Assembly (NCBI GenBank): GCA_030831165.1
Contig: JAURLP010000012.1
Location: 1-64,000 of the forward strand
DNA: 64,000 bases
Reading direction: 5' to 3'
From: Gammaproteobacteria bacterium
GTDB lineage: Bacteria > Pseudomonadota > Gammaproteobacteria > Pseudomonadales > Pseudohongiellaceae
Position 1 is the first letter of the stretch. The number at the start of each line of letters is the position of its first letter. Of the stretch, positions 30,695 through 40,226 are shown piece after piece. The notes below the pieces were generated by a model that did not search any database, was not told the DNA's origin, and was given only the letters and a program-made list of their open reading frames with translations. The position numbers and the translations under genes are program-made.

Positions 30695-30970
30695 GTGAAT
30701 AAATCAGAACTAATAGATGCAGTAGCTGAAAGTGCAGATTTACCAAAAGCCGCAGCAGCACGTGCCATTGATGCAATGACTGAGTCCATAACAGGAGCTT
30801 TAAAAGCTGGGGATTCTGTTGCTTTGGTAGGTTTTGGCTCTTTTAATGTAAAAGATCGTGCCGCGCGTACTGGCCGTAACCCACAGACTGGTGCCCCGAT
30901 TCAAATCGCTGCTGCCAGAGTCCCTTCTTTTAAAGCCGGTAAAGCATTAAAAGATTCTGTGAATTCTTAA
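30695..30970 (+). CDS. hupB: DNA-binding protein HU-beta
   Basis: Histone-like nucleoid protein that bends DNA as a dimer. 91 residues: [12 protein letters not shown], the GFGSF turn and the beta-arm [17 protein letters not shown] with the intercalating Pro. The start is GTG at 30695 with AGAAGGG about 10 bases upstream; the overlapping ATG two bases earlier is out of frame. A terminator hairpin follows 45 bases after the stop. Confidence 0.97.
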   Translation: MNKSELIDAVAESADLPKAAAARAIDAMTESITGALKAGDSVALVGFGSFNVKDRAARTGRNPQTGAPIQIAAARVPSFKAGKALKDSVNS

Positions 30971-31015
30971 TAAGCAAGTTTTATAGAAGATAAAATATTC
31001 TATTGTTACAAAAAT

Positions 31016-31043
31016 GAGGGGCGCATCTTTGATGCGCCTCTTT
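31016..31043 (+). terminator. Rho-independent terminator after hupB
   Basis: GAGGGGCGCATC (31016-31027), loop TTT, GATGCGCCTC (31031-31040), then TTT. The stem has eight uninterrupted GC-rich pairs (GGCGCATC/GATGCGCC) plus two more after a small bulge. The short T-run makes it moderate, but the position right after hupB fits. Confidence 0.7.
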
Positions 31044-31093
31044 ACGTTATATCTTTGATTTTACTGATAACAGTATAAGAGATTAGATTACTC

Positions 31094-32968
31094 ATGTTGC
31101 AGACGATAAGAAATAATTCACAAGGTTTCCTGGCAAAAATATTTGTAGGTTTTGTTATATTTATTTTTGCTATTTTTGGTTTGAATAGTCTTGTTACTTT
31201 TGTAAATACGGAATCGACTGTATCGGTGAATGGTGTGAATATCGATGAAGTTGCAATAGAAAGTGAAGCACAACGAATTACACAGGATCTTCTATCCTCA
31301 CTTGGTGCTCAAATTGATATATCGGGTATCGATACTACTCAATTTAGGGAACAGGCAATCAACAACCTCATCGAGCGTGAACTCGTACTTCAGACTGCAC
31401 TGGAAAATGGCATGTTGATTTCATCTATCACGCTGGATAGAGAGATTGCACGCACACCCGAATTCCAGGTTAACGGGGTCTTTAGTAATCAAAGAGCGCA
31501 AGCTTTATTAGCCAGTTTTGGTTTAACACCGGCTTCCTATAGGGCTTCCTTGCAACAACAAGGCTTAGTCAATCAGATGTTAACTGCTTACAGCGCTTCA
31601 AGTTTTGCTACTCCTCAGGAATTAGAAAACCTTGCGAGAATTAATGAGGAAAAACGAAATTTTCGGTATATCTCTATTCGTGCAGCTGATCTGGCTCAGA
31701 CAGAAGAAGTCAGTGAAGAAGAGATTTCACAGTATTACGATGCTAATTCAGCGCTCTTTATGCAAACGGAACGTGTTTCACTTGAATATCTTGAATTGAA
31801 CAAAAATGATTTGCTTGCTGATATAGAGGTCACTGAAGAACAAATTCTAGCTCAGTATGATATTGAGATAAGTGCATTGCAGGCTCAGACCGAAAGACGT
31901 GCCTCTCATATTCTATTACAGGCCTCAGGTAACGAGATTGAAGAAGCTACCGCTCAAGCCCTGGAAATAAAAGCCCGGCTGGATTCCGGTGAGAATTTTG
32001 ATGATCTTGCAGCAGAATTTTCGGACGACGGTGGCTCCGCTCAATTTGGTGGCGATGTTGGTTATACAACGGGTGAAACTTTTGCAGAAGAATTCGAATC
32101 AGCACTCAGTCAGCTTGCCTTAAATGAAGTCTCAGAGCCTGTTCGAACTCAATTCGGTATACATTTAATTAAACTCACTGAGATCAGTGAAAATGAAGCG
32201 CCAAGTCTTGAGGAAAGCAGAGAGAGAATAGTGAGGGAATTACAAGATCAAGCCGTTGATGAACTCTATGTTACACGTGCAGAAGAACTGAATAACTTGA
32301 GTTTTGAGTCTGTTGATCTGCAAGAGCCTGCTGATATATTAGGCTTGGATATTCAAACAACAGAATTGTTTGATAGTGCCGGCGGCGTTGGTATCGCAGC
32401 TGAGAGCGCTGTAATTACCGCTGCCTTTAGTTCTGATGTCAGAGAAGGTCTCAATAGTGAATTAATTGCTCTGGATGACTCTCGAAGTGTTGTCATCAGA
32501 CTGCTGGAATTCAGGGAACCCGAATCAAAAACCTTGACGGAAGTCAGGGGTGAAATTATCAGTACAATTAAAATGCAGAAAGGTGAAGAGCAGGCAGTCT
32601 CACTTGGCGAAACTTTTCTCAATAACTTAAATAATGATCAGAATATCGACAATTTACTGACTGTTCAGGGCCTGAAATGGGATGGAGGGCAAAATCTTAG
32701 CCGTACCAGCACGGCGCTGAATCCCGAAATTATGCAGATTATTTTTTCGCTTTCTAAGCCTGATTCAGATCCGGTCTACCAGGGGCAGCAGCTGTCTTCC
32801 GGAGACTATGTTATCGCTGAGTTACAAGAAGTCACTCCAGGTTCTTTGGACGAAATGACTGAAGAGAACCAACTGGCCTTACAAAATTATCTCATGCAGA
32901 TGGGAGCATCATCAGACTTTAGCGCCTATATGAGTGGGGTTCAGCTTAAAGCCGATATTGAGCGATAA
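31094..32968 (+). CDS. ppiD: Periplasmic folding chaperone PpiD
   Basis: Membrane-anchored periplasmic chaperone near the Sec translocon that helps newly exported proteins. One transmembrane anchor at residues ~15-36 (KIFVGFVIFIFAIFGLNSLV) follows the typical MLQTIRNNSQG start. A SurA-N-like chaperone domain (~37-180) and a parvulin domain (~265-360, RRASHILLQASGN ... FGGDVGYTTGETF ... RTQFGIHLIKL) follow, and the C-terminal half completes the PpiD fold. 624 aa, as expected. It comes after hupB, the conserved lon-hupB-ppiD order. Confidence 0.95.
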   Translation: MLQTIRNNSQGFLAKIFVGFVIFIFAIFGLNSLVTFVNTESTVSVNGVNIDEVAIESEAQRITQDLLSSLGAQIDISGIDTTQFREQAINNLIERELVLQTALENGMLISSITLDREIARTPEFQVNGVFSNQRAQALLASFGLTPASYRASLQQQGLVNQMLTAYSASSFATPQELENLARINEEKRNFRYISIRAADLAQTEEVSEEEISQYYDANSALFMQTERVSLEYLELNKNDLLADIEVTEEQILAQYDIEISALQAQTERRASHILLQASGNEIEEATAQALEIKARLDSGENFDDLAAEFSDDGGSAQFGGDVGYTTGETFAEEFESALSQLALNEVSEPVRTQFGIHLIKLTEISENEAPSLEESRERIVRELQDQAVDELYVTRAEELNNLSFESVDLQEPADILGLDIQTTELFDSAGGVGIAAESAVITAAFSSDVREGLNSELIALDDSRSVVIRLLEFREPESKTLTEVRGEIISTIKMQKGEEQAVSLGETFLNNLNNDQNIDNLLTVQGLKWDGGQNLSRTSTALNPEIMQIIFSLSKPDSDPVYQGQQLSSGDYVIAELQEVTPGSLDEMTEENQLALQNYLMQMGASSDFSAYMSGVQLKADIER

Positions 32969-33087
32969 GCCTCCTAATTTTGAACCAGCTGCAAAATTCG
33001 TATAATTCATTTGAAACTGAGCTGAATCCCTGAGATATTCAGCGCTTGTCGTATATAAACTACAGGGTTTAGGAGCGTAACTAGCGT

Positions 33088-34716
33088 ATGAAAACAACTC
33101 GCCGTAATTGCTTAATTATACTTTTTGGCCTTTTACTCAGCGCCTGTGGCGGAGGTTCAAGTTTAAGCCGAGTTGACCAGGGAACTATCGATGGAGTGTT
33201 ACATTTCGGAAATGGAACTGAGCCTCAAACCATTGACCCCCATATAGCTACTGGAGTTCCAGAGCACCACGTTATTACAGCTCTTTTTGAAGGCTTGGCC
33301 ACTAAAAACCCCTATACCCTCGAATCAGAACCGGGGGTAGCCGAAAGCTGGGACATCAGCGAGGATGGCAAGACTTATATCTTCCATATAAGGCCAAATG
33401 CTAGATGGAGCAATGGTGATGCTGTTACTGCTGAAGATTTTCGTTGGTCCTGGGAGAGAATTCTCACTCCAGAACTGGCTTCAGAGTATTCTTATATGCT
33501 CTATCCTATAGCCAATGCTGAAAATTTTAATAAAGGCAGAATTCCCGATTTTAATCAGGTTGGCGTAAAAGTCCTCGATCAACTAACTCTCGAAGTTCAA
33601 TTAAGAGCCCCCACACCTTATTTTCTGCAATTGATGGATCACTACAGCACCTTTCCTGTTCATCGAGCCACTATTGAAGCCTTTGGTAGTTATACAGATC
33701 AACTCTCGCAGTGGTCCAGAGAAGGCAATATCGTTTCTAATGGTCCATTTCAATTGGCTGAGTGGAGAATCAATTCACATATTAGAGTTGAAAAAAGTAT
33801 GAGTTACTGGGATACAGACTCAGTTAAATTAAATTCCATAATTTTTTATCCTACCGATAATTTGATTACCGAAGAACGAATGTTTCGGGATGGCTTAATT
33901 CACAGGACTGAAGACGTTCCCCTTGATAAAGTTCCGGTTTATTTGGAAGAGGATCCTGACACGATTGTAATTGCTCCTTATTTGAGTAGTTATTATTACA
34001 TGATAAACACTACTAAGCCGCCCCTTGACGATCTGCGAGTGAGAAGGGCACTGTCAATGTCTGTTGATCGGGATCTATTGAATGAAACAGTATTAGAGAA
34101 CATTATGGTGCCAGCATATTTTCTGACACCTCCAGGTACCGTCGGCTATGAACCTCCGGTTACTTTTGCTTATGACCCTGAGCAAGCTCGAGCATTATTG
34201 GCAGAAGCAGGCTACCCTAATGGGGAAGGGTTTCCATACTTTGAAATACTTTATAACACTCAAGAGAATCATCGAAGAATAGCCGTTGCCATACAGGAGA
34301 TGTGGCGAGAGACCTTGAATATTGATGTTGGCATTGTTAATCAGGAATGGCAGGTCTATCTGGAAAGCGTTGGTAATATAAACTATGACGTTGCCAGAAG
34401 AGGTTGGGTTGGAGACTATGTGGATCCCAATACCTATCTGGATATGTTTATCACTGGCGGAGGCAATAATAATACCGGTTTTTCAAATGCCCGCTATGAT
34501 GAAATCATGCTTAACGAAGCGCCTCTTAAGCTCAATAATGAAGAACGATTTGCGCTTTATACCGAAGCAGAAACCATATTAATGGATAATATGCCGATCA
34601 TCCCAATTTATATTTATCAGACTAAAAATTTAAAAAATCCTGATATGAAGGGCGCTCCTTCAAATATTATGGATCATTACAACTGGAAGTATGTCTATCT
34701 GGAATCAGATCAGTAA
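33088..34716 (+). CDS. Oligopeptide ABC transporter, substrate-binding lipoprotein (OppA-like)
   Basis: Family 5 solute-binding protein capturing oligopeptides in the periplasm. A lipobox LSAC (Cys20) means it is lipid-anchored rather than soluble as in E. coli OppA. SBP_bac_5 features: GNGTEPQTIDPHIATGVPEHHVI, FEGLATKNP, AESWDISEDGKTYIFHIR, NGPFQLAEW and VRRALSMSVDRDLL. 542 aa. First gene of an operon with two permeases and a fused ATPase; 21 bases to the next gene. OppA/MppA-type peptide specificity is inferred from overall similarity. Confidence 0.9.
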   Translation: MKTTRRNCLIILFGLLLSACGGGSSLSRVDQGTIDGVLHFGNGTEPQTIDPHIATGVPEHHVITALFEGLATKNPYTLESEPGVAESWDISEDGKTYIFHIRPNARWSNGDAVTAEDFRWSWERILTPELASEYSYMLYPIANAENFNKGRIPDFNQVGVKVLDQLTLEVQLRAPTPYFLQLMDHYSTFPVHRATIEAFGSYTDQLSQWSREGNIVSNGPFQLAEWRINSHIRVEKSMSYWDTDSVKLNSIIFYPTDNLITEERMFRDGLIHRTEDVPLDKVPVYLEEDPDTIVIAPYLSSYYYMINTTKPPLDDLRVRRALSMSVDRDLLNETVLENIMVPAYFLTPPGTVGYEPPVTFAYDPEQARALLAEAGYPNGEGFPYFEILYNTQENHRRIAVAIQEMWRETLNIDVGIVNQEWQVYLESVGNINYDVARRGWVGDYVDPNTYLDMFITGGGNNNTGFSNARYDEIMLNEAPLKLNNEERFALYTEAETILMDNMPIIPIYIYQTKNLKNPDMKGAPSNIMDHYNWKYVYLESDQ

Positions 34717-34737
34717 GCAAAAGCAGGCGTAAATCTC

Positions 34738-35667
34738 ATGTGGCGTTTTATTGGATTCCGGACCCTTCAGGCAATACCTGTCATTTTTGCAGTTATTACC
34801 ATTACATTTTTTCTGGTTCGTGCCGCACCAGGGGGACCTTTTTCAAGCGAAAAAGCCGTTTCTGAACAGGTAAAAGCAGCGCTTGAAGCACAATTTCAGT
34901 TAGATTTACCTCCCCATGAGCAATATCTTGCTTATCTTACTGATTTGATCAAAGGTGATTTTGGCCCTTCATTTAACTTCCCCGGCCGTAGCGTCAATGA
35001 GCTTATTTTTCAGGGCTTACCCGTTACTGCCGAGCTGGGCTTTTATGCTTTATTAATTGCCGTTGTAGTAGGGACTCTTTCAGGAGTTATTGCTTCGTTG
35101 AAACCGAACTCACTGCAAGATTATATTCCTATGAGCTTTGCCATGGTGGGCATTTGTATGCCCTCATTTTTACTGGGGCCAACCTTGGTGCTGGTATTTT
35201 CAATATGGCTAGGCTGGTTGCCTGTTTCTGGCTGGGGCAGTATTCCTGGCGACAAGATATTACCCAGTATCACTCTAGGGGCAATGTACGCCGCTTATAT
35301 TGCACGTCTCAGTCGTGCGGGCATGCTTGAAGTCTTGTCACAGGATTATTTAAGAACAGCTAGAGCAAAAGGTCTGCCAGAATATAAAGTCATCATTAAG
35401 CATGCACTTCGAGGTGGCTTGATCCCTGTCGTAGCTTTTTTGGGGCCAGCTTTTGCTGGCCTTCTCAGTGGCTCCTTTGTTGTTGAAACTGTTTTTCAGG
35501 TGCCTGGCTTAGGCCGTTTTTATATACAGGCAGCATTTAACCGCGATTACACGATGATTCTGGGTACTACTGTCTTTCTGGCGACCCTTATTGTGCTATT
35601 CAATTTATTATCTGATGTGTTGGCAGCATGGCTAAACCCCAGACTGCGTTATCAATTTAGAAAATAA
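34738..35667 (+). CDS. Oligopeptide ABC transporter permease (OppB-like)
   Basis: Inner-membrane permease of the BPD_transp_1 family. Six hydrophobic segments are visible, starting with the N-terminal LQAIPVIFAVITITFFLVRAAPGG typical of OppB/DppB, shown in part as PVIFAVITITFFLVRAAPGG. The cytoplasmic EAA coupling loop is YLRTARAKGLPEYKVIIKHALR. 309 aa. The stop codon overlaps the start of the next permease by one base (TAATG). Confidence 0.93.
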   Translation: MWRFIGFRTLQAIPVIFAVITITFFLVRAAPGGPFSSEKAVSEQVKAALEAQFQLDLPPHEQYLAYLTDLIKGDFGPSFNFPGRSVNELIFQGLPVTAELGFYALLIAVVVGTLSGVIASLKPNSLQDYIPMSFAMVGICMPSFLLGPTLVLVFSIWLGWLPVSGWGSIPGDKILPSITLGAMYAAYIARLSRAGMLEVLSQDYLRTARAKGLPEYKVIIKHALRGGLIPVVAFLGPAFAGLLSGSFVVETVFQVPGLGRFYIQAAFNRDYTMILGTTVFLATLIVLFNLLSDVLAAWLNPRLRYQFRK

Positions 35668-36560
35668 TGAGTAATCAGACAACGCAAATAGAAAACATTG
35701 ATGCGATGCCTAAAGGCGTTTCTCTTTGGGATGACGCCTGGATACGTTTAAAGAAAAACAAGTTGGCTATGGTAGGTTTATGCTTCTTGATTTTTATGAT
35801 GATCGTTTGTCTTATGGCACCTTTACTTACCCCCTATGGTTATGAAGAGCAGGATTTACGTTTAGGTGCTTCAGCTCCATCAGTAACACACTGGCTAGGC
35901 ACTGATACTTTTGGTCGAGATATGCTAACCAGAATACTTTATGGCGGCAGGGTGTCATTGATGGTTGGTTTTATAGCGACCTCTGTTGCATTGTTGATTG
36001 GTGTAACGTACGGGGCCATTGCCGGTTACGCTGGCGGAAAAGTTGATGCTTTAATGATGCGTCTAGTGGATATAATTTATGCATTGCCATTCATGATTTT
36101 CATTGTGCTGTTAATGGTGGTTTTTGGCAGAAATCTGTTGCTGCTTTTTTTAGCCATAGGCGCTGTCGAATGGCTGGTAATGGCTCGTATTGTTAGAGGG
36201 CAGATTCAAAATTTAAAACAGCAGGAATTTGTGGAAGCCGCAATCTCTCTTGGTTTGTCACCTGGCGCGATTATTCGCAAACATCTTATTCCTAATGCGC
36301 TGGGTCCAATCATTGTTTATACCACCTTAACTATTCCTAATGTGATGCTACTGGAAGCATTTCTGAGCTTTCTTGGTTTGGGCATTCAGCCTCCTCAGTC
36401 TTCCTGGGGATTGCTAATTTCTTACGGGGTGGAAAGTATGGAAGAATATCCATGGTTATTGATTTTCCCTGGTCTTGCGCTGACCTTGACCTTGTTTGCT
36501 TTGAACTTCATGGGCGATGGTTTGAGAGATGCGCTCGACCCCAAGGCCTCCAGAGACTGA
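35667..36560 (+). CDS. Oligopeptide ABC transporter permease (OppC-like)
   Basis: Second permease of the importer. An OppC_N segment (DDAWIRLKKNKLAMVGLCFL) precedes the six-helix core; HWLGTDTFGRDMLTRILYGGRVSL is the hallmark of OppC/DppC, and the EAA loop is EFVEAAISLGLSPGAIIRKHL. 297 aa. It is translationally coupled to the gene before it and the ATPase gene starts two bases after its stop. Confidence 0.94.
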   Translation: MSNQTTQIENIDAMPKGVSLWDDAWIRLKKNKLAMVGLCFLIFMMIVCLMAPLLTPYGYEEQDLRLGASAPSVTHWLGTDTFGRDMLTRILYGGRVSLMVGFIATSVALLIGVTYGAIAGYAGGKVDALMMRLVDIIYALPFMIFIVLLMVVFGRNLLLLFLAIGAVEWLVMARIVRGQIQNLKQQEFVEAAISLGLSPGAIIRKHLIPNALGPIIVYTTLTIPNVMLLEAFLSFLGLGIQPPQSSWGLLISYGVESMEEYPWLLIFPGLALTLTLFALNFMGDGLRDALDPKASRD

Positions 36561-36561
36561 T

Positions 36562-38157
36562 ATGGCCTTATTAACCACTTCAGATTTGCGCGTTTATTTC
36601 CATACTCGAAATGGGCTGGTCAAAGCGGTTGATGGCATCAGCTTTTCTGTCGAGGAAGGCAAAACCTACGCAATTATTGGGGAATCAGGTTCGGGTAAAT
36701 CTGTAGCCTGTTACAGCATGCTGGGTCTCGTGCCGATGCCGCCAGGAAAAATTGAATCAGGCGAAGTATGGTTTGAGAATCAGGATTTACTCAAGCTTAG
36801 TGAATCGCAATTAAGAAAAATACGAGGAAAAGGAATATCGATAATTTTCCAAGACCCGATGACGACGCTAAATCCATTTTTAAAAATAGGGGATCAACTG
36901 ATAGAGCCTTTGCGCTTACATTTTGGTATGAGTAAAAAGGATGCTTGGCAAAAAGGAGTACAGATCCTCGAAGAAGTAGGGATAAAGAACCCCGCTCAAC
37001 GCATGAAGTCATGGCCTTTCGAGTTTTCTGGTGGCATGCGTCAGCGTGTTGTCATAGCGATGGCTTTGGTCACCGAGCCAAAAATTATTATCGCGGATGA
37101 ACCCACTACGGCTCTGGATGTCACAGTACAGGCGCAAATTTTGAAATTATTAAAAGAGCTACAGGTTCGCAGAAATATTGGTGTTATTTTTATTAGTCAT
37201 GATCTAAGTGTTGTCGCAGATATCGCAGATGAAATTGCCGTTATGCAAAATGGCATCTTTGTTGAGCAAGGAACTCGCGATGCAATATTTTCTAATCCTC
37301 AGCATGCATATACCAAAAAACTATTGGCAGCTGTGCCAGATTCTGAAAAGACGAATCAACAACATGAGAACACTTATTTAATCAGTGCTGATAATATCAG
37401 TGTGCATTTTTCTGGTAATAAAGGCGAGGGGGTCTTAAAAGCCGTCGATGATGTTTCTCTCAAGATTAAGCAACATGAGATTCTTGGTCTCGTAGGGGAA
37501 TCAGGTTCAGGCAAATCGACCACTGGCCGTGCCATTTTACGCTTATTAGATTTGGCAAATGGAAAAATTGTCTTTAATAACGAGGATATAAGCCATTATT
37601 CTAGGGCGGAAATGAAGCCTTTACGTCGACAAATGCAGATGATTTTTCAAGATCCTTACGCCAGTTTAAATCCCAGGACGTCAGTTTATGACACGCTTGC
37701 CGAACCTTTGTTGTTGCACAAAATAGTTGCAAAAAAAAACCTGGATAGTGAAGTTTTTTCTTTGATGGACTCAGTTGGTTTATCTCGTGAAAGTGTTTTA
37801 CGCTATCCCCATGAGTTTTCAGGCGGCCAACGTCAACGCATTGCGATAGGCAGAGCAATAGCCACTAAGCCTGCATTTATTGTTGCAGACGAGCCCGTTT
37901 CTGCTCTTGATGTCACTATACAGTCACAGATACTTGATTTGCTATTGAACCTTGTCAATGAATTTAATTTGACCATGTTATTTATCTCGCATGATCTGGG
38001 TGTTGTAAGATATCTGGCTGATCGTGTGCTGGTCATGAAAGACGGAAAATTAGTTGAAGAAGGGGCAGTCCACGAAATTTTCAACAACCCGCAAGAAGCT
38101 TATACACGAGCTTTGTTGGACGCCATACCCGGTAAGTCATTACTTGGAGTAGGCTAA
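36562..38157 (+). CDS. Fused oligopeptide ABC transporter ATPase (OppD-OppF / YejF-like)
   Basis: One polypeptide with two complete ABC ATPase domains powering the importer. Domain 1: Walker A GESGSGKS (residues ~40-47), signature FSGGMRQR, Walker B IIIADEPTTALDVT. Domain 2: Walker A GESGSGKST (~312-320), signature FSGGQRQRIAIGRA, Walker B FIVADEPVSALDVT. Each is followed by the oligopeptide-type C-terminal segment (PQHAYTKKLLAAVP; PQEAYTRALLDAIPG). ATG 36562 directly follows the oppC-like stop and is preferred over the in-frame ATG at 36529 inside that gene. 531 aa, like E. coli YejF. The 3' end overlaps the convergent gloB gene by 4 bases. Confidence 0.94.
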   Translation: MALLTTSDLRVYFHTRNGLVKAVDGISFSVEEGKTYAIIGESGSGKSVACYSMLGLVPMPPGKIESGEVWFENQDLLKLSESQLRKIRGKGISIIFQDPMTTLNPFLKIGDQLIEPLRLHFGMSKKDAWQKGVQILEEVGIKNPAQRMKSWPFEFSGGMRQRVVIAMALVTEPKIIIADEPTTALDVTVQAQILKLLKELQVRRNIGVIFISHDLSVVADIADEIAVMQNGIFVEQGTRDAIFSNPQHAYTKKLLAAVPDSEKTNQQHENTYLISADNISVHFSGNKGEGVLKAVDDVSLKIKQHEILGLVGESGSGKSTTGRAILRLLDLANGKIVFNNEDISHYSRAEMKPLRRQMQMIFQDPYASLNPRTSVYDTLAEPLLLHKIVAKKNLDSEVFSLMDSVGLSRESVLRYPHEFSGGQRQRIAIGRAIATKPAFIVADEPVSALDVTIQSQILDLLLNLVNEFNLTMLFISHDLGVVRYLADRVLVMKDGKLVEEGAVHEIFNNPQEAYTRALLDAIPGKSLLGVG

Positions 38158-38933
38158 AATCCGTCTTTCCACTGCCTTAAAGCTGCAAATATTGCTACTG
38201 GCTGCTCTGCCTTTTCCGGAAAGTTTTCTACTATAGATTCTTCAGAACAGCGTAAAAAAGGATTTGTCCTTAGTTCAAGTTCAATGCTGGTGGGAACGGT
38301 CGGAATATCATTTTTACGTTTGGCTTGTTCCTGCTGGATACGTTGTTGCAGTGCTGAATCTTCGGGTGCTACAGCTGCTGCGAAGGCTAAATTACTGAGG
38401 GTGTATTCATGCGCGCAAAAAACTTGCGTTTGTGGGTCTAAAGCGGCTAGCTTTTGTAGCGAGCCATACATCATTTCAGCAGTCCCTTCGAAAATTCGAC
38501 CACAACCTCCAGCGAATAAAGTATCTCCACAAAATAGAACAGGGATTTCATTGTTTGTATTGCTTGTTGTATCTGCATAATAGGCAATATGGTCCAGGGT
38601 GTGTCCGGGAATTTCCAGGACGCTAAAATTAGTGTTGGCAAGGTTGACAACATCACCTTCAAATAAGGGCTTGGTTACCTGCGGAATATAGGAAGACTGG
38701 GGGCCGTAAACAGGCACATCTTTAAGCGCAAGTAAGTCATTTACTCCACCAATATGATCCGCGTGATGATGTGTTAGTAAAATAGCAGACAAGCTTAAAT
38801 TTTCTTTTTTAAGATAAGCTATTACAGGAGTCGCATCCCCAGGATCCACTATACAGGCGTTTAGGGATTCTGAATCCTTGAATATCCATAGATAATTATC
38901 ATTAAAAGCTTTAACAGGATGTATTTCTAACAT
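38154..38933 (-). CDS. gloB: Hydroxyacylglutathione hydrolase (glyoxalase II)
   Basis: Hydrolyses S-lactoylglutathione to lactate and glutathione, the second step of methylglyoxal detoxification. Metallo-beta-lactamase fold with the binuclear metal motif THHHADH (His55, His57, Asp59, His60), starting from the family N-terminus MLEIHPVKAFNDNYLW. Further metal ligands are in IPGHTLDHI and LFCGDTLFAGGCGR, and FCAHEYTLSNLAFA is the glutathione-site segment. 259 aa. Divergent from the methyltransferase gene, an arrangement shared with E. coli gloB-yafS-rnhA-dnaQ. Confidence 0.96.
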   Translation of the reverse strand: MLEIHPVKAFNDNYLWIFKDSESLNACIVDPGDATPVIAYLKKENLSLSAILLTHHHADHIGGVNDLLALKDVPVYGPQSSYIPQVTKPLFEGDVVNLANTNFSVLEIPGHTLDHIAYYADTTSNTNNEIPVLFCGDTLFAGGCGRIFEGTAEMMYGSLQKLAALDPQTQVFCAHEYTLSNLAFAAAVAPEDSALQQRIQQEQAKRKNDIPTVPTSIELELRTNPFLRCSEESIVENFPEKAEQPVAIFAALRQWKDGF

Positions 38934-38984
38934 AGTGACAGTATTTCATTTTAGGCCAGTTTGTTAATAGGGTATCATGACTGC

Positions 38985-39764
38985 ATGACTAAGAAAAAAT
39001 ACAATGAGTCCAAAAGTTTCTTTGACATGACAGATTGGCTGCAGACGCCACTGGGTGAAAACCTTTTGCAAACTGAACTTTCATTGATAGAAAATATGAT
39101 AAACCGTCGTTTTGGTTATCATTTATTACAATTAAGTTGTGCCGATATCAAGATGTATGACGATAGTCCGATTGGTCACAAGTTTAGCCTAACGCCCTCT
39201 ACCAAAGTAAAAAACGGCAGCGTGGTCGCTCAAGCCGAAGCCATCCCTCTGGCTGGAGAATCTGTGGATATGGTGGTTTTACATCATGCCCTGGATTATT
39301 CTGAGCATCCCCACCAATTATTACGTGAAGCCGATAGAGTGCTGATAGCTGGCGGACATCTACTGATTATTGGCTTTAACCCATTTAGCACATGGGGTAT
39401 ACGGCATAAATTTGGCAGAAGTGCTGGGAAAAGTCCCTGGCAGTCGAATTTACTTTCCAGTATGCGACTGAGTGACTGGTTGAAACTTTTAGATTTTAAA
39501 ATAGAGCAAGTTCATTTCGGGCTTTATTCATTGCCTATTAATAGCTCAAAATTAATTCGTTATTCGTCATTTATGGGCAAGCTGGCCCAACGACTAAATT
39601 GGCCCACAGGCGGTATATATATTATTTCTGCTAAAAAACAGGCTTTCCCCATGACGCCAATACGTGAACCCTGGAAAGCTATTCCCAGAAAAGCAAAGGG
39701 CTTAGCTCTGGGGGATAATGTCAGCATTGCCCCAACTCAAACGCATAATGAAACACGGCATTAA
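38985..39764 (+). CDS. Class I SAM-dependent methyltransferase (YafS-like)
   Basis: Putative methyltransferase of about 259 residues. The Methyltransf_11-like core is seen as VVAQAEAIPLAGESVDMVVLHHALDYSEHP followed by LREADRVLIAGGHLLIIGFNP; in pieces: EAIPLAGESVDMVVLHHALD and READRVLIAGGHLLIIGFNP. The usual Gly-rich SAM loop is not obvious in the N-terminal part (YHLLQLSCADIKMY), a feature shared with YafS-type proteins. ATG 38985 is preferred to an in-frame TTG at 38961. Position between gloB and rnhA matches E. coli yafS. Substrate unknown. Confidence 0.8.
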   Translation: MTKKKYNESKSFFDMTDWLQTPLGENLLQTELSLIENMINRRFGYHLLQLSCADIKMYDDSPIGHKFSLTPSTKVKNGSVVAQAEAIPLAGESVDMVVLHHALDYSEHPHQLLREADRVLIAGGHLLIIGFNPFSTWGIRHKFGRSAGKSPWQSNLLSSMRLSDWLKLLDFKIEQVHFGLYSLPINSSKLIRYSSFMGKLAQRLNWPTGGIYIISAKKQAFPMTPIREPWKAIPRKAKGLALGDNVSIAPTQTHNETRH

Positions 39765-39791
39765 TATAGTTTATGCGAGTTAATTGAGTTT

Positions 39792-40226
39792 ATGAGTATG
39801 GTCGTCACAATTCATACCGATGGTGCTTGTAGAGGGAATCCTGGTCCTGGGGGATGGGGAGCGTCATTAGAGTATGGTGACAACCAACGGCTCCTATATG
39901 GCGGGGAATTGAATACAACTAATAATAGAATGGAATTAACGGCCGTGATCAAGGCTCTGCAAGCCTTAAAATTCAATTGTCAGATTGAACTTTATACCGA
40001 TTCAAAATATGTCTTGCAAGGCATCACAGATTGGATGGCGAACTGGAAAAAAAGAAACTGGCGGACCGCGGATAAGAAACCGGTTAAAAATGTTGATTTG
40101 TGGCAAGAATTGGATGAACTTGTATCTGAACATGACATTAATTGGCATTGGGTAAAAGGGCACAGTGGTCACCCAGGAAATGAACTGGCAGATCAATTAG
40201 CAAATAAAGGAATTGATGAGCTATGA
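39792..40226 (+). CDS. rnhA: Ribonuclease HI
   Basis: Cleaves the RNA strand of RNA-DNA hybrids (R-loops, Okazaki primers). All four carboxylates are present: Asp10 ([14 protein letters not shown]), Glu48 (NRMELTA), Asp70 (YTDSKYV) and Asp134 (NELADQLA), with His124 in VKGHSGH. The basic protrusion [20 protein letters not shown] is intact. 144 aa. The stop overlaps the dnaQ start by 4 bases (ATGA) on the same strand, so the two are translationally coupled; in E. coli they are divergent. Confidence 0.97.
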   Translation: MSMVVTIHTDGACRGNPGPGGWGASLEYGDNQRLLYGGELNTTNNRMELTAVIKALQALKFNCQIELYTDSKYVLQGITDWMANWKKRNWRTADKKPVKNVDLWQELDELVSEHDINWHWVKGHSGHPGNELADQLANKGIDEL

